Source: a virus
Reading direction: 5' to 3' (one strand)
Virus record (IMG/VR): IMGVR_UViG_3300042520_000494
Span: 1 to 32,639 of that record
Length of the DNA stretch: 32,639 bases
This document shows, one piece after another, positions 1 through 7,954 of the stretch (positions are counted from its first letter, which is position 1; every line of letters begins with the position of its first letter). A program made the position numbers and the translations under genes. Below the pieces are notes generated by a model that saw only the letters and a program-made list of their open reading frames with translations, was not told the DNA's origin and ran no database searches.

Positions 1-616
1 GGTTGGCTGGCGTTTCGGCCCGCGTGTCGTCGCTGTGGAAGTAGTCGCCGCCGATCAGGAGGACGGCCTGATGCGCCGCTGGCGTCATGGCCAGCACCTT
101 AGCGAAGGCGTGCCGCATGTCCTTAGCAGCGTGCGCCAGATCATAATCCTGCGCTCCCGTCTCGCGCCCCCAAGCCAACATGCCAACGTGGGCGTCCATG
201 AGCGGATAGACGGCGCAGAGATCGGCCATGACGGTTTCAGGGGCCACCACAGGCTCGGCAGGCACCATGCCCTCCAGCGCCTCTCTTATGCGCTCTGCGA
301 CGGCCTCTGGCGGCTCGCCATCGGGGCGCAGCATGACGGAATAACCCGGCTCATCGTCTTTGGCAGGAACCTTCACCCATGCCAGCGACGGCACCATGTT
401 AGTCCCGACCGCTGCCATGCTGTCGGCGATGGCTGGGTCTACCCGGTAATCTTCCCGGACATCCGACGTGAACCCGGCGCGGTTTAACATCCTCTGCATG
501 TCGCGCCGATTTATGCCAATCTCACGCGCAGCCTCGGCCACGTTGCCCGTGCGCTTGAACGCCTCAACGGCCTCTTGCTGTCTAGGTGTCATGGCCGCAT
601 CCCGCGTCCACGACAT
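1..616 (-). CDS. HTH plus metallophosphoesterase domain protein (3' end outside window)
   Basis: Only the N-terminal 205 codons are present; the gene runs off the left edge. Residues 10-50 look like a helix-turn-helix (QQEAVEAF, then NVAEAAREIGINRRDM). From about residue 125 a calcineurin-like metallophosphoesterase core begins: a D-x-H motif (PLMDAHVG) and, about 50 residues on, a GGDYFHSDD segment matching the second metal-binding block. Such proteins cleave phosphodiesters, often in DNA, using two metal ions. I chose the ATG at 616, directly after the endolysin stop; an in-frame ATG at 592 (MTPRQQ) is equally possible and neither has a strong ribosome site. It is the last gene seen of the leftward late operon. 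Function in the phage is unknown. Confidence 0.72.
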   Translation of the reverse strand, partial: MSWTRDAAMTPRQQEAVEAFKRTGNVAEAAREIGINRRDMQRMLNRAGFTSDVREDYRVDPAIADSMAAVGTNMVPSLAWVKVPAKDDEPGYSVMLRPDGEPPEAVAERIREALEGMVPAEPVVAPETVMADLCAVYPLMDAHVGMLAWGRETGAQDYDLAHAAKDMRHAFAKVLAMTPAAHQAVLLIGGDYFHSDDTRAETPAN

Positions 617-1477
617 CTACCCCAACAACTTGGCAAGGGTCTTCGGACCCGCCACGCCGTCAGGGGTTAGGCCGTTGGCCGCCTGCCACTTCTTCAGCGC
701 AGCCTCCGTGCCGGGGCCAAAGTCGCCGTCAGCAGTGATCCTGAGCGCCACCTGCATCCGCTTTACATCGTGACCCTTGGAGCCAACGCGCAGGACGCCC
801 GTAGAGGCCGCAGGAGCGGCGGCAGGGACAGAGATGTCGATCTTGCCACCCAATGCCGCCATAGCCTTCGCATAGCGCGCCTGACGGTCTGCCAAGCCGA
901 TGTCGCCGCCGTTGATGATCTTGGTCAGTCGGATCACGTCGCCCGTGTCGGCAACCTCGTTCAGGTTGCGGCTGCCCCAGAACCACAGTGCGCTCTCAAG
1001 CGCGCCCTTCGTGGTCAGGAGATACTCGGCGGCCTGCTCGGCGGTCATGCCCACGGTCTTGCCAAACGCAGCATGGTTCGCTCTCCCGGTGACCTGCTTG
1101 AGGCCCTTGCCTCTGAACAACCACCCGTCGCCCTCGTTCACATTGCCAAGAGCGCCCGCCTTGGAGCGGTTCTTGTCCATGTAAACGTAGTTGGCGATCT
1201 TCTCAGGCTTGCCAGCGTAATCGGCGGCATTCTCCTTGCCGGGGCCGAAATAGCGCGGAAAGACGCGAAGGAGGGTGGCCTCCTTGTAGTTCAGGTTCTC
1301 CTCCAAGACGCGGAAATCCATGCTCTCATGGGCGCACTGGCTGATGAAGCCTGCGATCCGCTTGTCGGTGGTGATGCCGTACTTGGGCAGCATCTCGTTG
1401 AGGGCAGCGCACCATTCACCGACCTCTTTGTTGGTCGGGATCATAGCCGCAAGTTGGGCTTCGGTCAGCAGGCTCAT
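617..1477 (-). CDS. Endolysin: GH19 (chitinase/lysozyme-like) with C-terminal peptidoglycan-binding domain
   Basis: A 286-residue muralytic enzyme for host lysis. Residues 1-200 form a glycoside hydrolase family 19 domain: the QCAHESMDF segment carries the expected catalytic glutamate (E51), followed by ENLNY and the typical WLFRGKGLKQVTGR and ALWFW stretches. Residues 225-286 form a peptidoglycan-binding type 1 repeat (RVGSKGHDVKRMQ, ADGDFGPGTEAALKKWQ, GLTPDGVAGPKT), joined by an Ala/Pro-rich linker. No signal peptide is seen, so export needs a holin or similar; the adjoining membrane proteins are candidates. Its ATG overlaps the upstream stop by 4 nt (ATGA), implying translational coupling. 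Length and domain order are normal for GH19 phage lysins. Confidence 0.95.
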   Translation of the reverse strand: MSLLTEAQLAAMIPTNKEVGEWCAALNEMLPKYGITTDKRIAGFISQCAHESMDFRVLEENLNYKEATLLRVFPRYFGPGKENAADYAGKPEKIANYVYMDKNRSKAGALGNVNEGDGWLFRGKGLKQVTGRANHAAFGKTVGMTAEQAAEYLLTTKGALESALWFWGSRNLNEVADTGDVIRLTKIINGGDIGLADRQARYAKAMAALGGKIDISVPAAAPAASTGVLRVGSKGHDVKRMQVALRITADGDFGPGTEAALKKWQAANGLTPDGVAGPKTLAKLLG

Positions 1478-1689
1478 TTCTTTTTCACCTTCTTCAGGAC
1501 AGCACCAAGCACAGCTTCCTTCGCCATGTCCTTGCCCATGCCGCCGAGCAGGTCACCGACGTTGCCAGTGGCGGCCACCTTGATGGCAGTTTCGACCGGG
1601 TCGGGCAGGTCTACTTTGTCCAGCACGGCATCGACCATCTTGGCCTTAGCCTTGCGGCCAACGAACATTCCAATCATGCGTCCGATCAT
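1474..1689 (-). CDS. Small basic protein of the lysis region, unknown
   Basis: A 71-residue protein with a very basic tail (KKVKKK) and Gly-rich amphipathic segments (GNVGDLLGGMGKD). It has no clear transmembrane span, although the N-terminus MIGRMIGMFVGRK is mildly hydrophobic. It overlaps the endolysin start by 4 nt and is itself overlapped 4 nt by the two-span membrane gene upstream, so it is translated as part of the lysis block. It may be a membrane-active peptide or holin accessory, but nothing proves this; I do not recognise the family. Confidence 0.7.
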   Translation of the reverse strand: MIGRMIGMFVGRKAKAKMVDAVLDKVDLPDPVETAIKVAATGNVGDLLGGMGKDMAKEAVLGAVLKKVKKK

Positions 1690-1964
1690 TCTCTCGGCTC
1701 CTGTGAAGACGGCTCACTGCCAGCTTTGTTGCGGTTGCTTCCTGCCGACAGCACGCCACCCAAGGCACCCACCAGAAACGATGCGATTGGCGTGAGGATG
1801 GAAAACAGTGCGCGGTCATTTTCGCTGCTCTCGCCCAGCGGCTGGGTGACGAAGATCAGCGCGTAAAGCGTGAAGAACACGATGCCGCCCAGAGTGCAGG
1901 TCAGCGCCACGCCGATGAAGTAGCGCAGCTTGGCTTCCATGAAATCGGGATCATTCTTGCTCAT
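1686..1964 (-). CDS. Two-span membrane protein, holin candidate
   Basis: A 92-residue protein starting MSKNDPDFMEAKLRYF. It shows two hydrophobic spans (about residues 16-40, FIGVALTCTLGGIVFF, and 57-78, LTPIASFLVGALGGVL) and a short charged hydrophilic tail (NRNKAGSEPSSQEPRE). Two spans plus a polar tail next to an endolysin fit a class II holin, but the family is not recognised. The start at 1964 is preferred over an upstream in-frame start because AGGAG sits 7 nt before it and it overlaps the upstream stop as ATGA. The extra N-terminus of the longer reading is Arg/Lys-rich and lies over the preceding gene. Confidence 0.75.
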   Translation of the reverse strand: MSKNDPDFMEAKLRYFIGVALTCTLGGIVFFTLYALIFVTQPLGESSENDRALFSILTPIASFLVGALGGVLSAGSNRNKAGSEPSSQEPRE

Positions 1965-2146
1965 TCCGAAACTCCTGTCAGATCGGACGCACAGTTTCTT
2001 GTGCGAAGGCAAAGCGGAGGGTTGCATTCGACGGCGTCGAAAAGTTCGGGCGATTGGCACGGGTAACGATAAAAGCCGTCACCACTCAGCCATAGGATGC
2101 CGAAAATGCCAGCAACAAAGGCAAGCCAAGTTAGCTTCTCGCGCAT
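1961..2146 (-). CDS. Small single-span protein with cysteine-rich C-terminus
   Basis: A 61-residue protein, MREKLTWLAFVAG..., with one N-terminal hydrophobic span (residues 4-22) and a C-terminal part holding four cysteines in a CQSP / VECNPPLCL / RNCASDL pattern. The topology suggests a membrane-anchored or secreted periplasmic peptide stabilised by disulfides; a role in lysis (spanin-like or inhibitor) is possible but unproven. The ATG at 2146 is chosen because GGAGG lies about 7 nt upstream and it follows the previous stop by 1 nt. It overlaps the holin candidate by 4 nt. Confidence 0.72.
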   Translation of the reverse strand: MREKLTWLAFVAGIFGILWLSGDGFYRYPCQSPELFDAVECNPPLCLRTRNCASDLTGVSE

Positions 2147-2147
2147 C

Positions 2148-2639
2148 CTACCACCTCCCCATGTAGCGGCCCCAGACATACAGACCGACGCCAGACAGCG
2201 CCACGGTCACTAAGATTATACCAGACCACAGTAAAAATTCCATGATCGACTCGATGATTTCGCGGCGGCGGTAAACCTGTTCTCTTTGCTGCTCCCGAAC
2301 CCGGCGCTCGATGTTCTGGAAATCAAGCCAAGCATCGTTGCCGTAGGTGTATGAGATTAATTGGCGCAACTCTTTGCGCTGCTGTTCGCACTGCTTCTGG
2401 GCGGCGAAGATGTCGATGGCACTCTTCTGGTTGCCACCGCCAAACAGCGTCTGGAACACGCCGGGCGGCTCGTTGGCCTTGTCCGCCGCGTAGGCAATGT
2501 CAGAGACGGCCTTGCCCCACTCAGACAGCTGAGATGCCATGTCTTGGATTTCGCGGCCAGCGGCAATGCCCTGCTTCAGCAGGCTGAAAGCCTTGCCACT
2601 AACGCTGATGGCCATGCTGATTGAAACTGGGTCAAACAT
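2148..2639 (-). CDS. Membrane-anchored coiled-coil protein, marine-phage conserved hypothetical type
   Basis: A 163-residue protein with a hydrophobic N-terminus, a long charged helical middle (AAQKQCEQQRKELRQL, RRVREQQREQVYRRREI) and a C-terminal membrane span (about 136-157, LLWSGIILVTVALSG). The SYTYGNDAW segment is typical of an uncharacterised family I recall from marine phages and cyanophages; no function is known. The ATG at 2639 (MFDPVSIS) overlaps the stop of the 47-residue gene upstream (TGATG). An alternative GTG at 2642 adds one residue. The predicted long helix and terminal anchor suit a cell-envelope bridging or lysis-timing role, which is inference. Confidence 0.8.
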   Translation of the reverse strand: MFDPVSISMAISVSGKAFSLLKQGIAAGREIQDMASQLSEWGKAVSDIAYAADKANEPPGVFQTLFGGGNQKSAIDIFAAQKQCEQQRKELRQLISYTYGNDAWLDFQNIERRVREQQREQVYRRREIIESIMEFLLWSGIILVTVALSGVGLYVWGRYMGRW

Positions 2640-2782
2640 CACAGGCTCCAGAAGGGCGGGCAGAGATCAAGCGGTCGAACCGCCAATGCTATGTCCGCAG
2701 TATACCTGCAAATCTTGACAAATACCATGCGCCCGTCGATCCACAGGTGAGTGTACCCCACCCAGATCAACAGCACCTTCAC
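2639..2782 (-). CDS. Hidden 47-residue hydrophobic peptide, GTG start
   Basis: This frame fills the apparent 137-nt gap exactly. It starts at a GTG that overlaps the upstream TGA by 4 nt (GTGA) and ends with a TGA overlapping the next ATG (TGATG). The product begins MKVLLIWVGYTHLWIDGR and continues MVFVKICRYTADIALAV, ending PPFWSL. Small phage peptides starting MKV plus a hydrophobic stretch are common in marine phage lysis regions. Against it: no ATG start and only weak ribosome-site complementarity (GAAG), so translation would rely on coupling. The function is unknown. Confidence 0.5.
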   Translation of the reverse strand: MKVLLIWVGYTHLWIDGRMVFVKICRYTADIALAVRPLDLCPPFWSL

Positions 2783-3021
2783 TTTGCTAGGCTTCGCAGC
2801 AGCGCGTCGATCTTGTTGTCGAGGTTGTCCAACCGCGCGATGACCCGGTTCATGTCGGTGTGCATGTCGGCCCGCGTAACGTAGTCTTTGGCTACCTCCT
2901 CCCGCGTCCTGTTCAGCAGGATTTGAAGCCGCTTCACTTCCTCGACGTGGTTCTTCAGCACCCAGCCGATCAGGCCGAGTGCTGCGCTAAGACCAAGGCT
3001 CCAGAGCATCTCGGGGGTCAT
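2779..3021 (-). CDS. Small membrane/coiled-coil protein of the lysis region
   Basis: An 80-residue protein with an N-terminal membrane span (residues 5-23, MLWSGLGLSAALGL-like) followed by a charged coiled coil with heptad-like leucines and a C-terminal helix (ARLDNLDNKIDALLRSL). It starts 1 nt after the tail-fibre stop. This architecture is frequent in phage lysis cassettes, where such proteins are labelled holin- or i-spanin-like. No lipobox protein (o-spanin) was identified nearby, so the role is left open. Confidence 0.78.
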   Translation of the reverse strand: MTPEMLWSLGLSAALGLIGWVLKNHVEEVKRLQILLNRTREEVAKDYVTRADMHTDMNRVIARLDNLDNKIDALLRSLAK

Positions 3022-3022
3022 A

Positions 3023-4195
3023 TCAGCAAGCCATCAACACGCACGGGACAGCGTAGGAGCCATCCGCGTAGGTGTGAGAAACATGGGTTGACGTGACCTT
3101 GGCGATGGTCTTGGAGCGCACGATGTCGTCGCCCTGCGGTTTGGCCGTGCCGTCGCCTGCCGACATCAGGAGATCACCGCGCTGGACCGTGGTGCCACCT
3201 GCGATGCGGATCACCATGTCGCCCGTCATGCCGAGCAGGATGTCGTTGTAGTCATCCTCAGTGCTGTCCCAAGCCACGAACACGCCAGCCACGTTGGCAT
3301 CGCCCTCGACCGCGCTGACCTGAACGCAGTTAAGCTGTTCGTTGTCCTCTTGGTCCCAGTTCGACATCTGGTCAAGGTTCGACATGACCGTGCCTTTGAG
3401 CAGTTCAGGACGCGAGTTGTCTGGGAATTGCGCCCAGCGCGACAAGTGACCACCGTTGTAGCTGACAGTCGTGCCAGAGACGGAGATGGAACCTTCGGTG
3501 GTGTTAGCTTGTTGAAAATTAACAAGACCGCCATCGTTGGTGAGACGGTTTACGTTAATGCAATTCTGACCATCTCGCGTGGCACTCATTTGTCCATCAG
3601 GACGGAATTCAACGCCAACAGTTGTAAAGTCGATGGCAGTCTTCCCCACCACCAAGTTCCCGCTGCTATCGATGCGCATACGCTCAGCAGCCGATCCACC
3701 AACCCCGGTGCCGAAAGTAAGTGCAGCCGCACCTGTGTTGGCCCCTAACGTGCCAATGTAGGCATGAACGCCGGGGCTGTCCGTGTCCGAAGTGTACCAC
3801 TCAACCGAACCAGTTGTCTGGCCTGAAACTAGCGTAGGGTCGTTGTCAGTAAAACGCAGGCGATTAGTTGCGGCAAGAATACCAAGACCAGCGTTACCAC
3901 CTGTAAGATCAAGCATGGCCCCCGGCGAACTCGTCCCAATCCCCACGTTGCCAGCCGTAAACGATGGCGAACCAGTGGCTTGGTCAATCACCATCAGAGC
4001 AAGCCAAGCACTGTTCGCTTCGTCTCGAATGTATAAGGTGTTGGTGTCGGTCTCATACCAAAGCTGGTTGGCATAAGTGGTGGTTGGCGCGGTGTCACCA
4101 GATGACAACGATGCCAAAGCCTGAAGCGCGCTGTTCAAATCAGAGCGGAAAGACGGGAAGCCCTGATTGGCGATGTTGAAGTCATTTTGGCTCAT
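3023..4195 (-). CDS. Tail fibre / tip-associated structural protein
   Basis: A 390-residue beta-rich protein directly downstream of the J-like gene (4-nt overlap). The N-terminus (MSQNDFNIANQGFPSFRSD, then YANQLWYETDTNTLYIRDEA) is the common virion-anchoring region of fibre proteins. The middle contains the NVGIGTSSPGAMLDL and GNLVVGKTAIDF repeats typical of trimeric fibre shafts. The C-terminus (from about residue 285) looks like a globular beta domain. No intramolecular chaperone motif (Glu-His-Ser-Gln type) was recognised. It probably contributes to receptor binding; the receptor cannot be read from sequence. Confidence 0.85.
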   Translation of the reverse strand: MSQNDFNIANQGFPSFRSDLNSALQALASLSSGDTAPTTTYANQLWYETDTNTLYIRDEANSAWLALMVIDQATGSPSFTAGNVGIGTSSPGAMLDLTGGNAGLGILAATNRLRFTDNDPTLVSGQTTGSVEWYTSDTDSPGVHAYIGTLGANTGAAALTFGTGVGGSAAERMRIDSSGNLVVGKTAIDFTTVGVEFRPDGQMSATRDGQNCINVNRLTNDGGLVNFQQANTTEGSISVSGTTVSYNGGHLSRWAQFPDNSRPELLKGTVMSNLDQMSNWDQEDNEQLNCVQVSAVEGDANVAGVFVAWDSTEDDYNDILLGMTGDMVIRIAGGTTVQRGDLLMSAGDGTAKPQGDDIVRSKTIAKVTSTHVSHTYADGSYAVPCVLMAC

Positions 4196-7020
4196 GTCAA
4201 TTCCTTGCCGTAGCCTTTGGCGACATAGTCAAATGTCGCTGGGTTGCTGCTTACAGATGCACCTGTATAGGTCGTGATCGTAAAGCCCGATCTGCTCTTC
4301 CCAGAAATAACATAGCGATCACCGTTTGCCAACGATGCTGCGATGCCGATGGCGGGCGAGACCTTAAAAGCAGAGGGGAAGGTGACCGCGTATGTCCCTG
4401 TATAGGTGATGTCGCTGGCGCTCTCGACGCGATCCGGCATGTCAACGGTGGCCGTCAGGTCGCGGACCGCAGGCGCATTGTTGGCATCGCTCGTTTCAAG
4501 GATCGCACGGAACCTGATAGCCCGCGCCGAGATGTCGCCAACAATAAAGTCTCTCCAATCCGACCAGGTGGGCGAACCAGCCGGATCATCGTCGGTAAAG
4601 CTGACCTGCGTGCGGGCCGAGATCGTGTCGAACTGAGATGGATCGCCGTCGAAATCGCCTTCGCGGGCGTCGAAGTCTCCATCAGCCGAATCAAACGTGT
4701 CGGCATAATCCAGAAACTCGATGCCCAGAGCGGCGCTGACGCGGCTGACATACTTATCGCCCAGATCAACATAATTGTCGAACTGATAGGTTCCCGACGA
4801 GACGATCTGACCCGTTGAGCCGCCGCCGTCGAACAGGCCGACCTCATCATCGAAATCGCCAGAGAGGCTGTCGAAGAGCGTTGACGTATCGAGGGTCAAA
4901 TAGGTTCCAGAGTCATCGCTAAGGACGACGACGTTGGATTTCGACCCAGCAAATGTCGGGTCTTGCTGGAGCGTCTCCACGACGTTCAGTGCGTCGATGT
5001 CTGCCACATTCGTATCGACAACAATGCTGGCGGGCAGGAGGCTGAGGTTGCCCAGCTTGTCCACCGCTTTGATAAAGTATGTCCCGGTCTGAGCGGGGAT
5101 CACGACGCTGTTGGCCGGGCGCGAAACCTTCTTTACGATGTCGATGGCGTTTTGATAGCCAGCGCCACTGGTCAGCTTTGAATATCTGATCTTGTAGTGC
5201 GACAGATCAAGATCAGTTGAGGGCGTCCAAGTCAGGTGCAAGGTATTGCCGACGACGTTGGCGGAGAAGTTCGTCACGTCTTGCGGCGGTGCAGCGAAGA
5301 TCGTGACATAGAAATTTGAAACTGTGGTCCAATCACCACGGATGCCAAGAGCGTTGATGCCTCTCGCTCTGACATCAAAGGCTCCATCAGAAACGCCGAC
5401 CACCTCAAACTCATTCGAGGTGGATCGCCCAAGCGACTTCCATGCTGTTGCACCGTATTTGCGATACTGCACCTCGAACTGGTCAATGTTTTCGGAATTA
5501 GAGGTGACCGTGACGAGAAGCGCACCGACAACCTGCTGGTTGACCAAGCGAAGGTCGCCAACGATAGACACGCCAACACCGCCGACCTCATAATATGCTG
5601 GCAGGTTGGAGTTGTTTGCCGCGAGTTCTTCTTCTTCGGCATCCCATGCGAATGCCTCTTGGCTGGTCTCCCGCAGCACCAAGCCAACGCGGACGCCGCC
5701 AGCCTCAGAGATCAGCAGCTTCCAAGATTTGACCTCGAACTCTTTATTCGTGAAGCCATACTCCGCAACGGTCAGGTCGATGATGTCGCCGACCTCAAGC
5801 GAAAGCGCGGACAGCCCGAACTCTGCCGAGATGGTCATCTGCTCACGGGATCTGAAAAGAGCCTGCTTGGCGATCCGCTGCGCCCTTGCGCCATTCGTCA
5901 CCATCGGCAGCGGCAGGTCCATGACGTTTTCGATGCCGTTGTCTTCGGTGTTCAGGAAGAAGCTGCTGCTGACGGTTGGGTAATCGGCTTCGATCCAATC
6001 TGCGCTGGCATTGACGAAGCTGCCGACGACCCGGTTAAAGTTATCTCGCCGGGACATCTTGGTCGGCAGCGTGATGCTGCTGCGGAGATCATCAAGCGTG
6101 AAGGATTTGACGGGCGCTTCATAGACGCCGACCCGCAGCTTCCATTCCCCGCCAGAATAGTAGAGCGCACCATTGCAAGACTGCATCATGTCGGACAGCG
6201 CAGAGCCAACTGTCGAGTCTGCCCTAATGACGCCGTTGATGGTGTAGCGGTCCTGAGTGCCGCTTTTTAGTGGGATGTTGTCGTCGCAGTCATTGGCAGC
6301 CGCAGAGAAGAACGTGTCGTTCACCGTGCTGTCGCTCAGGCCATATGCGGAGGTGATGTAGTCGCGAATACAGAGAGCAGCGTTGGCGCTGTAGGCCGTC
6401 GTGGCTGTCCTCGGGTCATAGACCTTCTTGCCCTTCACCACAGCCGTGAACGTCGGGATGCCACCGCCGAACACGTCGGCATCATATTCGAGACGGACGT
6501 AAAGATGCGCGATGCCACGACCGATGAATGTTGAAGGGACGCCAGCTTCTGAAACCATCGTTGCGTTGGCCGTCGTCTGAGAGCCATCGCGCTTGATGAT
6601 CCTGATCTTGCTCTTCCAGCGCGTGCCAGTGACGAAGCCCGATCCGTCGATGGTGACGATCTCATCATTGATGTAGATGTCGCCGATTTCCTCGACCTCA
6701 TGGCCCGCAAGGGTGATGACCATGTGCAGGAATTTGTTGTCGGTCCCGGTTTCGTCGATGTAGGTCAGGACGCCGCCCTTGCGCACTTCTCCATAGACAT
6801 ATTCCTGAGCGGCGGCTGGCTCTCTGATATTCAGGAGCGTGCCTTTGTTCTCAAGCCCGCTTGGGGCTGATAATTTGCGGAGCGCAGCCGTGGTCAGGGC
6901 CGTATATCCGACATAGCCGATGATGCTGGCAAAAGTGATAGATGTGCCGAAAACAGTAATTGCCGTCGCGGCGGTGGCCGGAATGGCTGCGGCAACGACG
7001 GCTGCGACTACCTGCGGCAT
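4192..7020 (-). CDS. J-like tail tip attachment protein with fibronectin III domain
   Basis: A 942-residue tail tip protein. The N-terminal 100 residues are Ala/Thr-rich and hydrophobic, followed by the conserved J/GTA-megatron core (NIREPAAAQEYVYGEVRKGG, ITLAGHEVEEIGDIYINDE). A second part carries the phage-tail region around DDLRSSITLPTKMSRRDNFN. A fibronectin type III-like domain lies at about 560-640 (PPQDVTNFSANV to LGNLSLLPASI). Then comes an Asp-rich stretch (see the separate entry) and C-terminal beta domains. It forms the central tail spike hub that contacts the host. I prefer ATG 7020 (GGAG about 10 nt upstream) to the GTG at 7029; it overlaps the peptidase gene by 13 nt. Confidence 0.92.
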   Translation of the reverse strand: MPQVVAAVVAAAIPATAATAITVFGTSITFASIIGYVGYTALTTAALRKLSAPSGLENKGTLLNIREPAAAQEYVYGEVRKGGVLTYIDETGTDNKFLHMVITLAGHEVEEIGDIYINDEIVTIDGSGFVTGTRWKSKIRIIKRDGSQTTANATMVSEAGVPSTFIGRGIAHLYVRLEYDADVFGGGIPTFTAVVKGKKVYDPRTATTAYSANAALCIRDYITSAYGLSDSTVNDTFFSAAANDCDDNIPLKSGTQDRYTINGVIRADSTVGSALSDMMQSCNGALYYSGGEWKLRVGVYEAPVKSFTLDDLRSSITLPTKMSRRDNFNRVVGSFVNASADWIEADYPTVSSSFFLNTEDNGIENVMDLPLPMVTNGARAQRIAKQALFRSREQMTISAEFGLSALSLEVGDIIDLTVAEYGFTNKEFEVKSWKLLISEAGGVRVGLVLRETSQEAFAWDAEEEELAANNSNLPAYYEVGGVGVSIVGDLRLVNQQVVGALLVTVTSNSENIDQFEVQYRKYGATAWKSLGRSTSNEFEVVGVSDGAFDVRARGINALGIRGDWTTVSNFYVTIFAAPPQDVTNFSANVVGNTLHLTWTPSTDLDLSHYKIRYSKLTSGAGYQNAIDIVKKVSRPANSVVIPAQTGTYFIKAVDKLGNLSLLPASIVVDTNVADIDALNVVETLQQDPTFAGSKSNVVVLSDDSGTYLTLDTSTLFDSLSGDFDDEVGLFDGGGSTGQIVSSGTYQFDNYVDLGDKYVSRVSAALGIEFLDYADTFDSADGDFDAREGDFDGDPSQFDTISARTQVSFTDDDPAGSPTWSDWRDFIVGDISARAIRFRAILETSDANNAPAVRDLTATVDMPDRVESASDITYTGTYAVTFPSAFKVSPAIGIAASLANGDRYVISGKSRSGFTITTYTGASVSSNPATFDYVAKGYGKELT
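4639..4886 (-). repeat. Asp-Phe-Asp repeats coded inside the J-like protein
   Basis: Between about residues 710 and 795 of the tip protein, short units with F-D cores recur: SLFDSLSGDFDDEVGLFD, then DTFDSADGDFDAREGDFD, then GDPSQFDT. Spacing is about 6-8 residues. Asp-rich loops of this kind often bind calcium in extracellular proteins; binding here is inference. The boundaries are approximate. Confidence 0.6.
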
Positions 7021-7424
7021 TTGACCCACGCTCCATCAATCATCTCGATTGGGATGTATTCTACAGTGTCATCGCCGAGAAATACAGCGTTGATCCCCAT
7101 CGCAATCCCCAAGGCATACCCCGTGAAGTATGGCCTAGCAGATTTCGTCACAACAAGCGATCCCCTCGGAGGAAATCCATCGACTCGGCTCATGCCGGCA
7201 TCAAGCGCGTCAACCATGCTGCAATGGCCGAAACTGTCCTGCATCAGCTTGGCAAACTGCTTCGGCCCGAGATCGGCGTATTTGCCGATGAAGTGGTCAG
7301 CATAGCCAGCGCCGTGCATCACCCGCCAAGCCCCGTTTGTGAATGTGAAGCAGTCATGTTCGCCCAGGACAAACTTGCGCCCGCGCTGTGCCTTCACATA
7401 GCTGATTAGGCTTTCCGGCCCCAT
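7008..7424 (-). CDS. Tail-tip peptidase-like protein (NlpC/P60-type, DUF6950-like)
   Basis: A 138-residue protein between the hub-like gene and the J-like gene, the slot held by the NlpC/P60 peptidase in gene transfer agents and related phages. The segment KFVLGEHDCFTFTNGAWR carries the Cys typical of the catalytic Cys, and a later stretch resembles the second half of the fold, but a clear catalytic His is not obvious. It probably cuts peptidoglycan peptides locally during DNA entry, or is a degenerate structural relative. It overlaps the DUF2163-like gene by 19 nt. Confidence 0.75.
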   Translation of the reverse strand: MGPESLISYVKAQRGRKFVLGEHDCFTFTNGAWRVMHGAGYADHFIGKYADLGPKQFAKLMQDSFGHCSMVDALDAGMSRVDGFPPRGSLVVTKSARPYFTGYALGIAMGINAVFLGDDTVEYIPIEMIDGAWVKCRR

Positions 7425-7954
7425 ACGATCTCTTTGTCTTGCAGCTTGGTGACATGATCGAAGAAGGTGTCGCTGGGATACCTGATCTTGTGGTTCGCTG
7501 ACGTGTATCGGCGCGTATTCGGCCTTTGCAGCGTGACCAGCTTGCTCTCAACGCTGAGCGTCACTCTCATGGTCTCGCCGCTGTGTTCGATGGTCATCAC
7601 GTCCATGAAGCCGCTGAACACCTCCAGCGCACCAGAGACGCCTTCCACGCCGAAATAGACGCGAGCCACGCGGCCCTGATAGTTCTCCTGCAAGGCCAGC
7701 GAGATGATGCTGGAACTGATGCCAGAGAGCGTGATTGTGATGCCTGATGCCGTCAGATCGGCGACTTCAGCGATGCCGTCGATGTTCAGCAGATAGCCAG
7801 CGCCCGTGTAGGTTTCGCTGTTGATGGTCTTGTCGCCAAAGCCTGTCCAGATGCGGATGGCCCCGCTGTCGAACAGCATTTCAACCGCGTAGAAAAGCGT
7901 GACGCTTTCGCCAGCCAGCGCAGCCGCCATGCCTGCCGGAAGTGTGCGGCTCAT
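7406..7954 (-). CDS. DUF2163-like tail hub protein
   Basis: A 182-residue protein starting MSRTLPAGMAAALAGE, the characteristic start of DUF2163 tail proteins (RcGTA hub equivalent). The body alternates beta strands (RIWTGFGDKTINSETYTGAG, GITITLSGISSSII) and ends with the RYTSANHKIRYPSDTFFD stretch. I chose the start at 7954: GGAGG lies about 7 nt upstream and ATGA overlaps the upstream stop. The longer reading would add 20 residues over the neighbouring gene. It likely forms the ring linking the distal tail protein to the J-like hub. Confidence 0.85.
   Translation of the reverse strand: MSRTLPAGMAAALAGESVTLFYAVEMLFDSGAIRIWTGFGDKTINSETYTGAGYLLNIDGIAEVADLTASGITITLSGISSSIISLALQENYQGRVARVYFGVEGVSGALEVFSGFMDVMTIEHSGETMRVTLSVESKLVTLQRPNTRRYTSANHKIRYPSDTFFDHVTKLQDKEIVWGRKA

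Noticed and set aside
35-487. 150-codon plus-strand frame at the left end
   Set aside because: The minus strand is open from 616 to the edge and encodes HTH and metallophosphoesterase motifs, so the plus frame is a shadow.
770-1795. 341-codon plus-strand frame opposite the endolysin
   Set aside because: Antisense to an unmistakable GH19 enzyme and neighbouring coupled genes; no domain in the product.
2642-2779. A sigma70-type promoter in the gap before the C-anchored membrane gene
   Set aside because: TATACT is present but no -35 box at 16-18 nt; the stretch is better explained by the 47-codon frame.
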